Positions 1-12,183 of a stretch of DNA of 64,000 nt are shown piece by piece; position 1 is the stretch's first letter; every line of letters starts with the position of its first letter. Under the pieces are notes generated by a model that ran no database searches, was not told the origin of the DNA, and worked only from the letters and a program-made list of their open reading frames with translations. The DNA is from Paulinella micropora (Eukaryota; Cercozoa; Imbricatea; Euglyphida): the NCBI GenBank assembly GCA_009731375.1, contig BJOX01000202.1:164596-228595 (forward strand), in the 5' to 3' direction. The position numbers and the translations under genes were made by a program.

Positions 1-840
1 CTCTCACCACTTTGTTCGATCTTATCTATGTTTCCATGAATTTCTGCATGTTTAGTCACTGCCTCCCTTTCCATCACGAGCAGCACAACCCGCACGAGAA
101 GCGGTCAGATATCTCGCCACTTTGTTCGATCCTATCTATGTTCGCATGAATTTCTGCATGTTTAGTCACTGCCTCCCTTTCCATCACGAGCAGTAGTACT
201 AGAAGCGGTACCTATCTCACCACTTTGATCTTTATCTATATTTGTATGAGTTTCTGCATGTTTAGTTAGTGTTACCAGCTCCCGTTCCCAGACGAGCAGT
301 CCGACTAGAAGCGGTCACATATCTCACCACTTTGATCTTTATCTATATTTGTATAAATTTCTGCATGTTTAGTTGGTGTTACCAGCTCCCGTTCCCCTAC
401 GAGCAGTCCGACTAGAAGCGGTCACATATCTCACCACTTCGATCTTTATCTATATTTGTATGTATTTCTGCATGTTTAGTTAGTGTTACCAGCTCCCGTT
501 CCCCGACGAGCAGTCCGAGTAGAAGCGGTCACATATCTCACCACTTCGATCTTTATCTATATCTCTATGTACTTCTGCATGTTTAGTTAGTGTTAACAGC
601 TCCCGTTCCCCGACGAGCAGTCCGACTAGAAGCGGTCACATAGCTCACCACTTCGACCTTCATCTATATCTCTATGTATTTCTGCATGTTTAGTTAGTGT
701 TACCAGCTCCCGTTCCCCGACGAGCAGTCCGACTAGAAGCGGTCAGATCTCTCTCACACTTTATTCGATCTTGCCTAGATTTGTATGTATCTCTGCATGT
801 TTAGTTTAGGTAGTGTTACCAGCTCCCGCAGCCCGACGTA
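1..840. repeat. 107-bp satellite array, about eight units
   Basis: The element TTTCTGCATGTTTAGT recurs at about positions 41, 151, 251, 358, 465, 572, 679 and 791. The spacing settles at 107 bases in the middle units. Each unit also carries a CACCACTTTG/CGATCTT..ATCTATAT segment and a GAGCAGTCCGACTAGAAGCGGTCA segment. The first two units are the most diverged and the middle ones are nearly identical. The last unit runs into the duplicated segment that follows. No coding potential is visible. Confidence 0.9.
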
Positions 841-1137
841 ATCTCCTTCTCAGCCATACAAATGCAATCCACCGGGGCCCGCCGCTTAATTAAGGCTTGC
901 CTCATTCATTCATCAGGTCACAGTCAAGTAATGACAGGGTACATTAAGTCAGATAAAGCCGCACAAAAAGGGAAGAAATAATGAAAAGAAAATTGACAGA
1001 GGAACTCACTGACTAAATGAGTAACTGATTTGGTATAGTAGCCTGGCTTGCGCAAAATGCAACATGCATCACCTGTGTTGTAATCTTAATTGTAGCTATA
1101 CATGTACATATCTTAGGTTATACTACCACTCCTAGGC

Positions 1138-1138
<1 letters not shown>

Positions 1139-1212
<74 letters not shown>

Positions 1213-1242
1213 TTGCTACTACTACTATCACTACTACTACTG

Positions 1243-1288
<46 letters not shown>

Positions 1289-1494
1289 ACTACTATTACT
1301 ATTACTATTACTGCTATTACTACTACTAGTACTACTACTACTGCTACTACTACTACTAATAATAATAATAATGATAATAACAATAATACTGCTTCTACTT
1401 CTACCCACTATATCTACTATATCTACTTTTATTTCTACTTCTTCCTACTATATCTATCCTACTACTACTACTACAACTACTACTACTACTACTA
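1139..1494. repeat. (CTA)n microsatellite, copy A
   Basis: Imperfect CTA repeats with ATT and AAT variants. Translated open frames across it are homopolymer artefacts. The tract is longer than its counterpart in copy B. Confidence 0.95.
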
Positions 1495-2952
1495 CTTGGC
1501 CCTTTTCCAGTTTGTCCTTAGTGGTGTGACGGTGACGGACTATCCTCCTCCTCCAGCTCATACTTCTTCCTCCCTTAGACACTACTCCTTTTCTCACACA
1601 CGACCCACTGTCAGTTTGAGCGCTACCGGAGCGGTATGGGAGCGGTATGGAACTGTGTGGGGACGGGTTGTGACCGGTTCTTTACATGCAAGATCCAGTT
1701 GTTTTACGTATTAAAACCAACGAAAACATGGTGCCGATCACACCGCTCTCGGCCAGTTCCGCTGTCGATCTACTATGATCAGGATTTATTGATTTTCAAT
1801 CGGAAACTAAAAGAAAAAAGAAAAAAGTCTTGGTCAGTACGAGCTCAGTTGCGAATGAAAGTTCATGACATCAGTGAAGTCTAACGCGCATGCACACACA
1901 AGAAGACACAGCGCACACACACCGTCTGGAGCACACACACACACGCACGCACACGCGCGCATATGCACACACACCATACACATACATACATAAATAACTA
2001 CTTACATATCTACATACATATGCATGCATACATAACATGATAAATAACATACAACATGACATACATCACATACATGACATACATACGCGCATGTGCACGC
2101 ACGCATGCATCATCATCATCCATCATCATTTCATCGATGATCATTTCATCATCATTCCATCATCATTCCGTCGGACCGAGCAGCATCAATGATTGAATCA
2201 CGGCATCATCGCATCATCATTGCATCCCCATCATCGGTGGCCCGCCATCATCGCGAACCTTCCATCATATAATATTTCCGGAACAAACTAATTCAATTGA
2301 ATGCCGCCGCGGCCGCCGCGCCCCGGTTGGTCAAGTAGTAGTGATTTTCTCACCTTTTTTCCCGGGCCTTTTTATATATTTTCCGATAGGTTCTAAGACC
2401 GCCAGTGTTTCAAGAGTCCTTCCCTGTTTCCCCCTTCCTTCAAGTTTTATTGTTAGGTACCGTAGCATCAGGCTAATAGGTCGGCAGGGGAGTCGGATCA
2501 TCCGAGAGTCGGTAACAGATATAGTAACTAATATCTCCATGCATTAATATTGAAGTTTAAACCTGATTCATGATGCAGTTAGATCAGCCCCGCATCAGAA
2601 CAATTAATCATAGTATAATATTAAAACCAATCACTCCAGCTTTGTGGACCGAGCGGGTATATATTAATAATATCTGGCCGGGGCCCGCACAAAGTGGGCC
2701 GGTCCGAGCCAGTTGTGTTCAGTTTATCAATACCGAACATTCATTTCAGTCTTCAAGAGTCCGGCCGTTTCCATTAGTTATTATACTAACGTGACAATAT
2801 AAGCATCAAAGCGTTGGACTCGTGACGTTGGACAGTCAAACAGACATCAAGTTGGTACGTTGGACAGTCAAACTTGAAGTTGGTATTAAGTCCGAGCTTA
2901 TGATTTATTTCTGTAAGTGGCAGTATTTTATTGTCATAATTANNNNNNNNNN

Positions 2953-3222
2953 GCTGTTGACATTCAAGACAACAAAAAAATTGATTTTTCTGTTTTGGTT
3001 GGAATTTCAGTTTTGGTTGGAATTTTGATTTTGGGTGAAAATTTGAATTTTTCAAATTAACTGCTATATTCGTCCGCAAAATATCGTAAATTTTCGCGAA
3101 ATGTTACCGTTAAATTTGAAAATTTGAATTTTTGTCACAAAAATGAAAAACTGTCACAAAAATGAAAATCTGACACAAAAATGAAAAACTAATTTTTGTT
3201 GTTGTCTTGAATGTCAACAGCA
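2953..3222. mobile_element. MITE-like insertion present only in copy A
   Basis: The segment starts GCTGTTGACATTCAAGACAA and ends with the inverse TTGTCTTGAATGTCAACAGC, an inverted repeat of at least 23 bases. The interior is AT-rich, has no gene, and carries short repeats of the form (T/G)(G/A)(T/A)CACAAAAATGAAAA. AGTATTTTATTGTCATAATTA lies before it and AATATTTTATTGTCATAATTA after it, so a target duplication of about 20 bases is possible. A 10-N join (2943-2952) sits exactly at the left edge, so the true left boundary and the target duplication are uncertain. Copy B shows the empty site. Confidence 0.65.
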
Positions 3223-4682
3223 ATATTTTATTGTCATAATTAGGAGTAATCGTTACTGACTACATTAGTTCAAGTCAATTGTGTCCGTTACACTTTTTAT
3301 CATTGCCAGTTGTGTACTGGACCATAACATTGAGCCTGGTAGCAGTTACAGTTACTCGCGCACCGTAAGATAGTTTAGCTTGCTGTCTGGTAGTTCAGTT
3401 CTGAGTTGATGCATTCGGATTAAAGTGGCTGTGAGCAACCTAGCTCTTACCAACGGAGTCTTCGAAAGTCAGGCGAACCGCAGTCGTGAGTGACAGCCTG
3501 TTTATATAATACTAATCAACTGTTATGAGCCGCTGAGAAAACTTGATGGTTCATCACAGCTATAAGGAAACTGGAAACAGTTTTTATATATCTCACGCAC
3601 ACCTGCACATATGACAATAAAGTTTACGAAATCAGGGGAACGATAGGCTTTTAGGCTTTTATAGTTATGACTACTTTTTGTTTTTTTTTTTTGAAAGTAC
3701 GTACATTAAACTGGTTTTCAACGATAAATCATGGCAATATGTCACACGATACAGTATTAGAACAATTGATACCAATCAACTTGAGGCGGCTTTGTGGACC
3801 GAGCGGGTATATCCGAGGCTGCCCCCGCAAACTTTCAAGTGACCGTGGGTCCAGTTGACTAGTATTGTTCAGTTTGTCAATACCTACCATTCATTCCAGT
3901 CTTCCGTTTCCCGGCGTTAGTAATGGTATCACATGACTAGCTTGAATCATTGTTTCATTTTTCTGTATATACAGTCACCCGTACGTCACGCACGGGTGAG
4001 AGTGGTACAATATATATGTTATCCTTAGACGTCTACTCAAGCTCCTTCAAAGTTCGGCTTCTTTCCTATGATGATTATTAATATATCATCATAGTACTAG
4101 GCTTAGGCGTTATTCCTTTTTCATTTCAGACGTTACCCGGAGTTACCGTTACCAGGGTAGTTTGATTTGTCATAAGGACTGATAGTACAATTTCCACTTA
4201 ATTATTTAGTATTACAGCGGACAGTACACTTTGCCACTCTAGTGGCAGTATTAACTGAATCAGTCTTAGTAGAAATTTCTAGACAAGTAGTCAGTAACTG
4301 GAGACCAGTCATTATAGTTTCCCTCCAGCTTATTTGAAAGTTCCGTTACGCTTATCTTAGTTTTGCGACGTGCTGTAGTTGTCAGAATTCTCTTTATTAA
4401 ATTTGCCTTCCCTCCCTTTGGTAACAGCGTGAGACAGGACCGGTGGACTCTGAAAGGAGTCGGAAAAGGCCTTTTTAATGAGCATGCTGAGTTGCTCAAA
4501 GGTTGTGAGCCTTGAGGCCAGCTTCTCACTGAAGCAGACATTAAGTGTAATACCCATATTAGATGGGAACAATATATAGAGGATACCCCGATTTAAGATA
4601 CAAGCTAGAAAAATATGCTGAAGGCATTAGTGCCTGGCACGGGGAATGTGTGAAGCTAGCCTTCGCCAACCCGCAAGAGCAA

Positions 4683-5075
4683 AGATCTCTCTCACACTTT
4701 ATTCGATCTTGCCTAGATTTGTATGTATCTCTGCATGTTTAGTTTAGGTAGTGTTACCAGCTCCCGCAACCCGACGTAATCTCCTTCTCAGCCATACAAA
4801 TGCAATCCACCGGGGCCCGCCGCTTAATTAAGGCTTGCCTCATTCATTCATCAGGTCACAGTCAAGTAATGACAGGGTACATTAAGTCAGATAAAGCCGC
4901 ACAAAAAGGGAAGAAATAATGAAAAGAAAATTGACAGAGGAACTCACTGACTAAATGAGTAACTGATTTGGTATAGTAGCCTGGCTTGCGCAAAATGCAA
5001 CATGCATCACCTGTGTTGTAATCTTAATTGTAGCTATACATGTACATATCTTAGGTTATACTACCACTCCTAGGC

Positions 5076-5117
<42 letters not shown>

Positions 5118-5303
5118 TTACTACTACTACTACTACTACACTACTATTACTATTACTGCTATTACTACTACTAGTACTACTACTACTGCTACTACTACTA
5201 CTACTAATAATAATAATGATAATAACAATAATACTGCTTCTACTTCTACCCACTATATCTACTATATCTACTTTTATTTCTACTTCTTCCTACTATATCT
5301 ATC

Positions 5304-5369
<66 letters not shown>

Positions 5370-8253
5370 GGCCCTTTTCCAGTTTGTCCTTAGTGGTGTG
5401 ACGGTGACGGACTATCCTCCTCCTCCAGCTCATACTTCTTCCTCCCTTAGACACTACTCCTTTTCTCACACACGACCCACTGTCAGTTTGAGCGCTACCG
5501 GAGCGGTATGGGAGCGGTATGGAACTGTGTGGGGACGGGTTGTGACCGGTTCTTTACATGCAAGATCCAGTTGTTTTACGTATTAAAACCAACGAAAACA
5601 TGGTGCCGATCACACCGCTCTCGGCCAGTTCCGCTGTCGATCTACTATGATCAGGATTTATTGATTTTCAATCGGAAACTAAAAGAAAAAAGAAAAAAGT
5701 CTTGGTCAGTACGAGCTCAGTTGCGAATGAAAGTTCATGACATCAGTGAAGTCTAACGCGCATGCACACACAAGAAGACACAGCGCACACACACCGTCTG
5801 GAGCACACACACACACGCACGCACACGCGCGCATATGCACACACACCATACACATACATACATAAATAACTACTTACATATCTACATACATATGCATGCA
5901 TACATAACATGATAAATAACATACAACATGACATACATCACATACATGACATACATACGCGCATGTGCACGCACGCATGCATCATCATCATCCATCATCA
6001 TTTCATCGATGATCATTTCATCATCATTCCATCATCATTCCGTCGGACCGAGCAGCATCAATGATTGAATCACGGCATCATCGCATCATCATTGCATCCC
6101 CATCATCGGTGGCCCGCCATCATCGCGAACCTTCCATCATATAATATTTCCGGAACAAACTAATTCAATTGAATGCCGCCGCGGCCGCCGCGCCCCGGTT
6201 GGTCAAGTAGTAGTGATTTTCTCACCTTTTTTCCCGGGCCTTTTTATATATTTTCCGATAGGTTCTAAGACCGCCAGTGTTTCAAGAGTCCTTCCCTGTT
6301 TCCCCCTTCCTTCAAGTTTTATTGTTAGGTACCGTAGCATCAGGCTAATAGGTCGGCAGGGGAGTCGGATCATCCGAGAGTCGGTAACAGATATAGTAAC
6401 TAATATCTCCATGTATTAATATTGAAGTTTAAACCTGATTCATGATGCAGTTAGATCAGCCCCGCATCAGAACAATTAATCATAGTATAATATTAAAACC
6501 AATCACTCCAGCTTTGTGGACCGAGCGGGTATATATTAATAATATCTGGCCGGGGCCCGCACAAAGTGGGCCGGTCCGAGCCAGTTGTGTTCAGTTTATC
6601 AATACCGAACATTCATTTCAGTCTTCAAGAGTCCGGCCGTTTCCATTAGTTATTATACTAACGTGACAATATAAGCATCAAAGCGTTGGACTCGTGACGT
6701 TGGACAGTCAAACAGGCATCAAGTTGGTACGTTGGACAGTCAAACTTGAAGTTGGTATTAAGTCCGAGCTTATGATTTATTTCTGTAAGTGGCAGTATTT
6801 TATTGTCATAATTAGGAGTAATCGTTACTGACTACATTAGTTCAAGTCAATTGTGTCCGTTACACTTTTTATCATTGCCAGTTGTGTACTGGACCATAAC
6901 ATTGAGCCTGGTAGCAGTTACAGTTACTCGCGCACCGTAAGATAGTTTAGCTTGCTGTCTGGTAGTTCAGTTCTGAGTTGATGCATTCGGATTAAAGTGG
7001 CTGTGAGCAACCTAGCTCTTACCAGCGGAGTCTTCGAAAGTCAGGCGAACCGCAGTCGTGAGTGACAGCCTGTTTATATAATACTAATCAACTGTTATGA
7101 GCCGCTGAGAAAACTTGATGGTTCATCACAGCTATAAGGAAACTGGAAACAGTTTTTATATATCTCACGCACACCTGCACATATGACAATAAAGTTTACG
7201 AAATCAGGGGAACGATAGGCTTTTAGGCTTTTATAGTTATGACTATTTTTTGTTTTTTTTTTTGAAAGTACGTACATTAAACTGGTTTTCAACGATAAAT
7301 CATGGCAATATGTCACACGATACAGTATTAGAACAATTGATACCAATCAACTTGAGGCGGCTTTGTGGACCGAGCGGGTATATCCGAGGCTGCCCCCGCA
7401 AACTTTCAAGTGACCGTGGGTCCAGTTGACTAGTATTGTTCAGTTTGTCAATACCTACCATTCATTCCAGTCTTCCGTTTCCCGGCGTTAGTAATGGTAT
7501 CACATGACTAGCTTGAATCATTGTTTCATTTTTCTGTATATACAGTCACCCGTACGTCACGCACGGGTGAGAGTGGTACAATATATATGTTATCCTTAGA
7601 CGTCTACTCAAGCTCCTTCAAAGTTCGGCTTCTTTCCTATGATGATTATTAATATATCATCATAGTACTAGGCTTAGGCGTTATTCCTTTTTCATTTCAG
7701 ACGTTACCCGGAGTTACCGTTACCAGGGTAGTTTGATTTGTCATAAGGACTGATAGTACAATTTCCACTTAATTATTTAGTATTACAGCGGACAGTACAC
7801 TTTGCCACTCTAGTGGCAGTATTAACTGAATCAGTCTTAGTAGAAATTTCTAGACGTAGTCAGTAACTGGAGACCAGTCATTATAGTTTCCCTCCAGCTT
7901 ATTTGAAAGTTCCGTTACGCTTATCTTTGTTTTGCGACGTGCTGTAGTTGTCAGAATTCTCTTTATTAAATTTGCCTTCCCTCCCTTTGGTAACAGCGTG
8001 AGACAGGACCGGTGGACTCTGAAAGGAGTCGGAAAAGGCCTTTTTAATGAGCATGCTGAGTTGCTCAAAGGTTGTGAGCCTTGAGGCCAGCTTCTCACTG
8101 AAGCAGACATTAAGTGTAATACCCATATTAGATGGGAACAATATATAGAGGATACCCCGATTTAAGATACAAGCTAGAAAAATATGCTGAAGGCATTAGT
8201 GCCTGGCACGGGGAATGTGTGAAGCTAGCCTTCGCCAACCCGCAAGAGCAAAG
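4683..8253. repeat. Tandem segmental duplication, copy B (3.6 kb)
   Basis: This is the direct repeat of 745-4684. It begins inside what would be the Gag-like frame at the end of copy A with a single 107-bp satellite unit, so the boundary falls at satellite sequence. It lacks the copy-A insertion: CAGTATTTTATTGTCATAAT runs on uninterrupted at about 6792. Substitutions between the copies are rare (for example at 6415, 6716 and 7025). This means a very recent duplication, or two haplotypes placed one after the other in the assembly. Confidence 0.9.
5075..5369. repeat. (CTA)n microsatellite, copy B
   Basis: Counterpart of 1139-1494 with a different internal length. Together with the insertion in copy A it accounts for most of the size difference between the two duplicated units. 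Confidence 0.95.
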
Positions 8254-9158
8254 GTTAAATCTCCCTATGACCACGCCGAGGCGATGGATCTTGAGGAAAG
8301 GGATTTGCCCGACGAACCGGAGTCAGAAAGCCGAAAGATTGGGATAAGATGGATAAGGAGAAGAGGATGAGGTGGAGAGAGAAGCACGCGAAGAAGTTGA
8401 AGAGAGAACAAAGAAGACAGACGAAGAGAGCACACTCAATAAGAGTCAAAGCAGTACAAAAGAAGAAGAAATATTACGAAAAGATGCGTGCTTTGCAGCT
8501 TGTGCTTTCTGTTGCCTTTTCGGACACTCTTGTCGTACAATATCTAAGGACTAAGACTCCCAACGGCCCAATAGAAATGATAGAGTTAGTCAGGGCCAAC
8601 TTTGGTTCGGTGGGAGGTGTGAGTAAACATATCAATGCTGAGAGGTTTGAACACATCTACCCAAAACCAGGGACAAATGTAAACACCTGGTCAAGCTACT
8701 ACCAAGCCTACAAAAGCGAGGTAGAGAGCTTGCGAACACACCCCTTTGAAGAGGAAGAGTTAAATCGTAAACTGCTTCAAAGGCTGGCAAAACACCCTGC
8801 CTTTGGTAGCGAGTACGAGGCTAACTACTTCAGTCTTCCCGCAAACCTAAGACCTAAGCATGATGACTTAGTTGAGAGTGCGAGGGATAAGTGGGAGATA
8901 TGGAAGAAAGGGAAGGGGAGAAGGGAGGAGAACAGAGATGACGACGAGAGCAGGAGACGTAGGAAGCAGTGTACTGTCCCGAATTCGGAACGAATTCGGA
9001 ACAGGGTGACCTTTCCCGAAATTCGGAACAAAGTGAAAACTTGTTTTCAACACAACTCAGTCAAACCTGCTCCTTTTGACCTCAGACTCAGACTTTCACT
9101 AAATTCATCACGATTCAATTCTCCACAAAAAGTTTTCAACCTCATTTTCGTGACTTAG
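8132..9158 (+). pseudogene. Gag-like retroelement protein, frameshifted
   Basis: The frame beginning at ATG 8132 opens with MGTIYRGYPDLRYKLEKYAE and leaves frame around 8260-8350. A second frame from 8349 carries a very basic stretch and then a plausible globular region with LVVQYLRTKTPNGPIEMIEL and a Phe/Leu-rich helical part up to about residue 190. A Lys/Arg/Glu-rich tail follows. The layout of helical domain plus basic tail, next to a duplicated non-coding unit, suggests a retroelement Gag. No zinc knuckle, protease or reverse transcriptase follows. The final 60 residues or so (after about 8990) contain short direct repeats of GAATTCGGAAC and are probably not original coding sequence. Unrelated host gene remains possible. 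Confidence 0.35.
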
Positions 9159-9209
9159 GTCGAGGTGTGCCCCCTAGGTCGAGGTCAGATTCACCCCTGT
9201 TTCCAGTAC

Positions 9210-9510
9210 AGCTCGCCCAGATCTGCTCCTTCCCGCCACAAACTTTCGCCACGACTTCTTCCCCACACTTCCCACCACACGTAACACCCACCACGACATC
9301 TCCTGACTTAGGTCGAGGTCGGCGCTTAGGTCGAGGCCGCCTGCACCTTGTTTACAGTACAGCTCGCCCCCAAACTTGCTCCCTCCCGCCCCAAACTTTC
9401 ACCACGACTTCTTCCCCACACTTCCCACCACACGTTACACCCACCACGACATCTCCTGACTTAGGTCGAGGTCGGCGCTTAGGTCGAGGCCGCCTGCACC
9501 TTGTTTACAG
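9210..9510. repeat. 153-bp tandem repeat, two copies
   Basis: ACAGCTCGCCC...CCCGCC(A/C)CAAACTTTCRCCACG...CTTAGGTCGAGGTCGGCGCTTAGG...TTGTTTACAG occurs twice, about 153 bases apart. The period is a multiple of three, so a spurious repeated ORF appears on the plus strand. Earlier partial GGTCGAGGT motifs start at 9157. Confidence 0.85.
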
Positions 9511-9594
9511 TCATAAAGCATTGATTTTTAATGTATGCAATGTTATCTATTGTTATGCATGTATGAGACTAGGTGAGCCTGACCTGACCCATTC

Positions 9595-9727
9595 ATGTCT
9601 GGCGAGTTGGATGCAAACTGTCAAGTGATAATAGATATCATCGAAGCTTGTTGGGTCCTCGGGACTGAAAGCAAGGATGTGAAAACCATCTGTGGCAATG
9701 GCTACAAGGGAACAGGTCCGTGCTCTC

Positions 9728-9784
<57 letters not shown>

Positions 9785-10020
9785 GCTACGGAACCATGCA
9801 GGTGGACGGGATGCTACGGAACCAGCTTACACGGCGTTCAGATTTGTGGAGGATCAGTGCGACATTCTCAGACACATGCAAGACGACGACAAGGAAAAAA
9901 CGCTTATGCTCAAAGAGGTCTTATATCTGTACGTACGTACACATGTATGTGAATGTGTGTATGCGCGTTGGTGCATATTTCTATGTATGCCTGTATGCAT
10001 GAATGTACGTGTGCTGTGTG

Positions 10021-10054
<34 letters not shown>

Positions 10055-10207
10055 CATGTGCTGCGTCTGTATGCATGAATGTATGTATGTATGCTGTGTG
10101 CTGTGCTGTGCTGTGTGCTGTGCTGTGCTGTGCTGTGTGTGTATGTGTATGTGTGTATGTGTATGTGTGTATGTGTGTGTGTGTATGTGTGTGTGTGTGT
10201 GTGTGTA

Positions 10208-10240
<33 letters not shown>

Positions 10241-10926
10241 TCGTGTGTGCATGCCCGACTGTTGCGTCTGTTTACAGGTCATCAAGGCTTACAGTGGCCC
10301 TTGCGTGAAATGGGACGAGTGTAACCAAAGATTTATCCGAGCACAAGAGCGAGCCAAGGGAGAAAAGCCCGATCCCCAAAAAACAAAAGGAGGAAAGGCG
10401 AAAGCGACACAAAAGGAAAATAAAGGGACAACTTATGTCAACGTTGGCGCGTTACCGGACGTGGGGTTCGTCAAGCATGTAACATTGCCAGCATCGGCGT
10501 CATCGTCGGGAACAAGATCGCACACTGGCACTGTGGACTTGTCTGCCGACATTAACCTTCAAGACGTCCTTTTGTCTTCAGTTTTGCTTTTCGTCGCTTT
10601 TCAAAGTCTTTTTGATGGGAAAACGTCTGTCGACGGGTCAGTTGACCCAAAAAAAATCACCTGCACGAAAACCCTCGAGTCAGTGGTTAAGGTACTGCAC
10701 CTGCATCTATGTCTCTGCCTGCATACCCACCTGTCTGTCGCTGCTCAAAAACGCAAACATGTTCTGTCTGTCACAGACTCTCCAGGACGCGGCAGTATTG
10801 GACACAGTCTTTTTAAAGTTGCCACAGGCGATCCAAAAGAAAAATTGGCTCAAGGACTGGCGAACCAAGGTTGACGCTGCGGTGGCAGCGAAACTGGCGG
10901 TCTCTCAAGAAGAAGAGGAAAGTTAG
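9595..10926 (+). CDS. Spliced gene of unknown function, four exons, about 266 residues
   Basis: Four exons can be joined in frame with GT-AG introns: 9595-9715, 9802-9917, 10278-10691 and 10777-10926. The first intron is largely (CT)n and the second largely (GT)n. The intron after exon 1 interrupts a codon and the others fall between codons. The product starts MSGELDANCQVIIDIIEACW and has an Asp/Lys-rich helical segment. After the second intron comes a Cys-containing stretch (AYSGPCVKWDECNQRF), then a long Lys-rich low-complexity region. The last exon is helical, rich in Lys, Ala and Glu, and ends with an acidic run before TAG. I recognise no domain; charge and composition would suit a nucleic-acid-associated or chaperone-like protein, but that is a guess. 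The middle of exon 3 (about 10555-10615) is unusually hydrophobic and may contain another small intron. Confidence 0.6.
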
Positions 10927-11070
10927 CTACGCGTAAGAACGTTATCAATGTGTGTGTTTTTGTGCTGAGTAAATCATGATTAAAAGTGGATATCATGTCT
11001 GTGTTTATTTACATATTAACTTCTTGCTATCTCACCTTCCTTGGGATAGATAATTATTAATACAGAAAGC

Positions 11071-12033
11071 ATGTTGTTGAAAGATATCATTAATACACGC
11101 AGACTCTGTGTGCTTGCAAGGCAATACCAACAAGCAAACGAGAATGCGCAATCGGAGCTCAGACTTCAACTGTGTATGCTGAAGAGGTATTATTCACCTA
11201 TGCATATGCCTTTGCGTCTACCCACTGGCACACGTTCATTTTTACAGGAATTCTTTGTGTGGGATGGGATGCCACAGTGGCAATTTAATACTTGTGAGAG
11301 ATGCCAATTGAATGCTCACTGCAGCAGCTTGCAGTGATTGCGGATCGGAGCTGCTTGCCGAGGCCAAACAGGGCTGGAAGAAAATAAAGGATTTTGGTAG
11401 GGCGCTAAAGCAGGAACGCCTGGTTACTTGCAACCAAAACCTGTCATTACTCTGCTGCATGCGATCCCGGAATCAACAAGAAGAGAGTGTGTTTTCATAG
11501 ACCTTGGATGCGGTCCAGGTCATGTCTTATGTCTTGCTCAGTATTTCGGTTTCCGCAGTCTGGCGGGGATAGACACATCGGAAGAACACCTTTTAAAATT
11601 TGACTGGGGTGTATGTTCTACAGGAAAGTACAGTGCCTATGTACAGTTTCAGCGGGATTGTACGGAAGCAGCATGGGTCCCGAATGATTGCGAGGAGCCT
11701 TGGGTTATTTATCTTTTCTGGGCCACCTGGGCCCCAATAACCAAGAAAAAAGTCATTACCTTGATGACGGAAAAGAAGGAACGTATTCGATTCCTCATTG
11801 TGGTTGATTACGTGAACATGGACAACGGTCATAGACGTAACATACCTCTTCTACTAGACTGTGGGTTCGTGGTGTACGGCTATAAAACTGATTGCCAACT
11901 GGGAGGATCCGGGAGCGGAAATTTTGCGGGTATAGTGTTGTCACATGGCAAGGAAGCACAGGGCAGGAAACTTTCGGTTACCAAAAGAAAGCACCGTGAC
12001 GGCCTAGTCTTTCAACCACGTCAGTCTCCCTAG
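11071..12033 (+). CDS. SAM-dependent methyltransferase-like protein, spliced
   Basis: The first exon (from ATG 11071) ends at a clear donor AAGAG|gtatta (11187), followed by an acceptor tttttacag at 11247. The exon structure between 11248 and about 11400 is unresolved because no single frame stays open. From about 11400 to TAG at 12033 one frame runs through. It contains FIDLGCGPGHVLCLAQYFGF, the glycine-rich SAM-binding motif I, followed by a GID acidic strand end (motif II-like). Further on are a strand ending in VIYLF and a VVDYVN segment in the positions of later Rossmann strands. The fold family is clear; the substrate is not. The catalytic part is about 200 residues, on the short side for a stand-alone class I methyltransferase. 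Confidence 0.6.
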
Positions 12034-12183
12034 CAAAGGGTCATTAGTAACGAAGGAGACACAAATGCTAGTGCTTGTATTGTTGTTATTTTATTAAACG
12101 AGTGAATGTAACAGACGCTGCTCCTGCTCGCCTACGCAAACTGCTGTATATATATATATTAACTAATAGTATGAATAATTTTA

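Larger units (their letters stand above)
745..4684. repeat. Tandem segmental duplication, copy A (3.9 kb)
   Basis: From AGATCTCTCTCACAC at 745 to CAAGAGCAAAG at 4684 the sequence is repeated almost base for base at 4683-8253. The differences are a few single bases, the length of the (CTA)n tracts, and an insertion at about 2943-3222 present only here. The unit contains a (CTA)n tract, a CA-rich stretch at 1885-2110, CATCATCAT-type repeats at 2107-2240 and no convincing gene. Its last 120 bases (from ATG 4564) read as the start of the Gag-like frame that is complete only after copy B. Short ORFs inside show no recognisable domain. Confidence 0.9.

Noticed and set aside
1-840. CRISPR-like array at the left edge
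   Set aside because: Units are 107-bp satellite repeats without constant repeat/variable spacer structure, and the DNA is eukaryotic.
1118-1408. Open frames of poly-Val, poly-Ser or poly-Ile
   Set aside because: They are translations of (CTA)n in all registers without any other coding sign.
1885-2110. Telomere-like or regulatory meaning of CACA/CATA repeats
   Set aside because: Ordinary dinucleotide and tetranucleotide repeats, identical in the duplicated copy; no telomeric motif.
9854-10308. Cys/Val-rich and His/Thr-rich proteins
   Set aside because: They are (GT)n of an intron in different frames.
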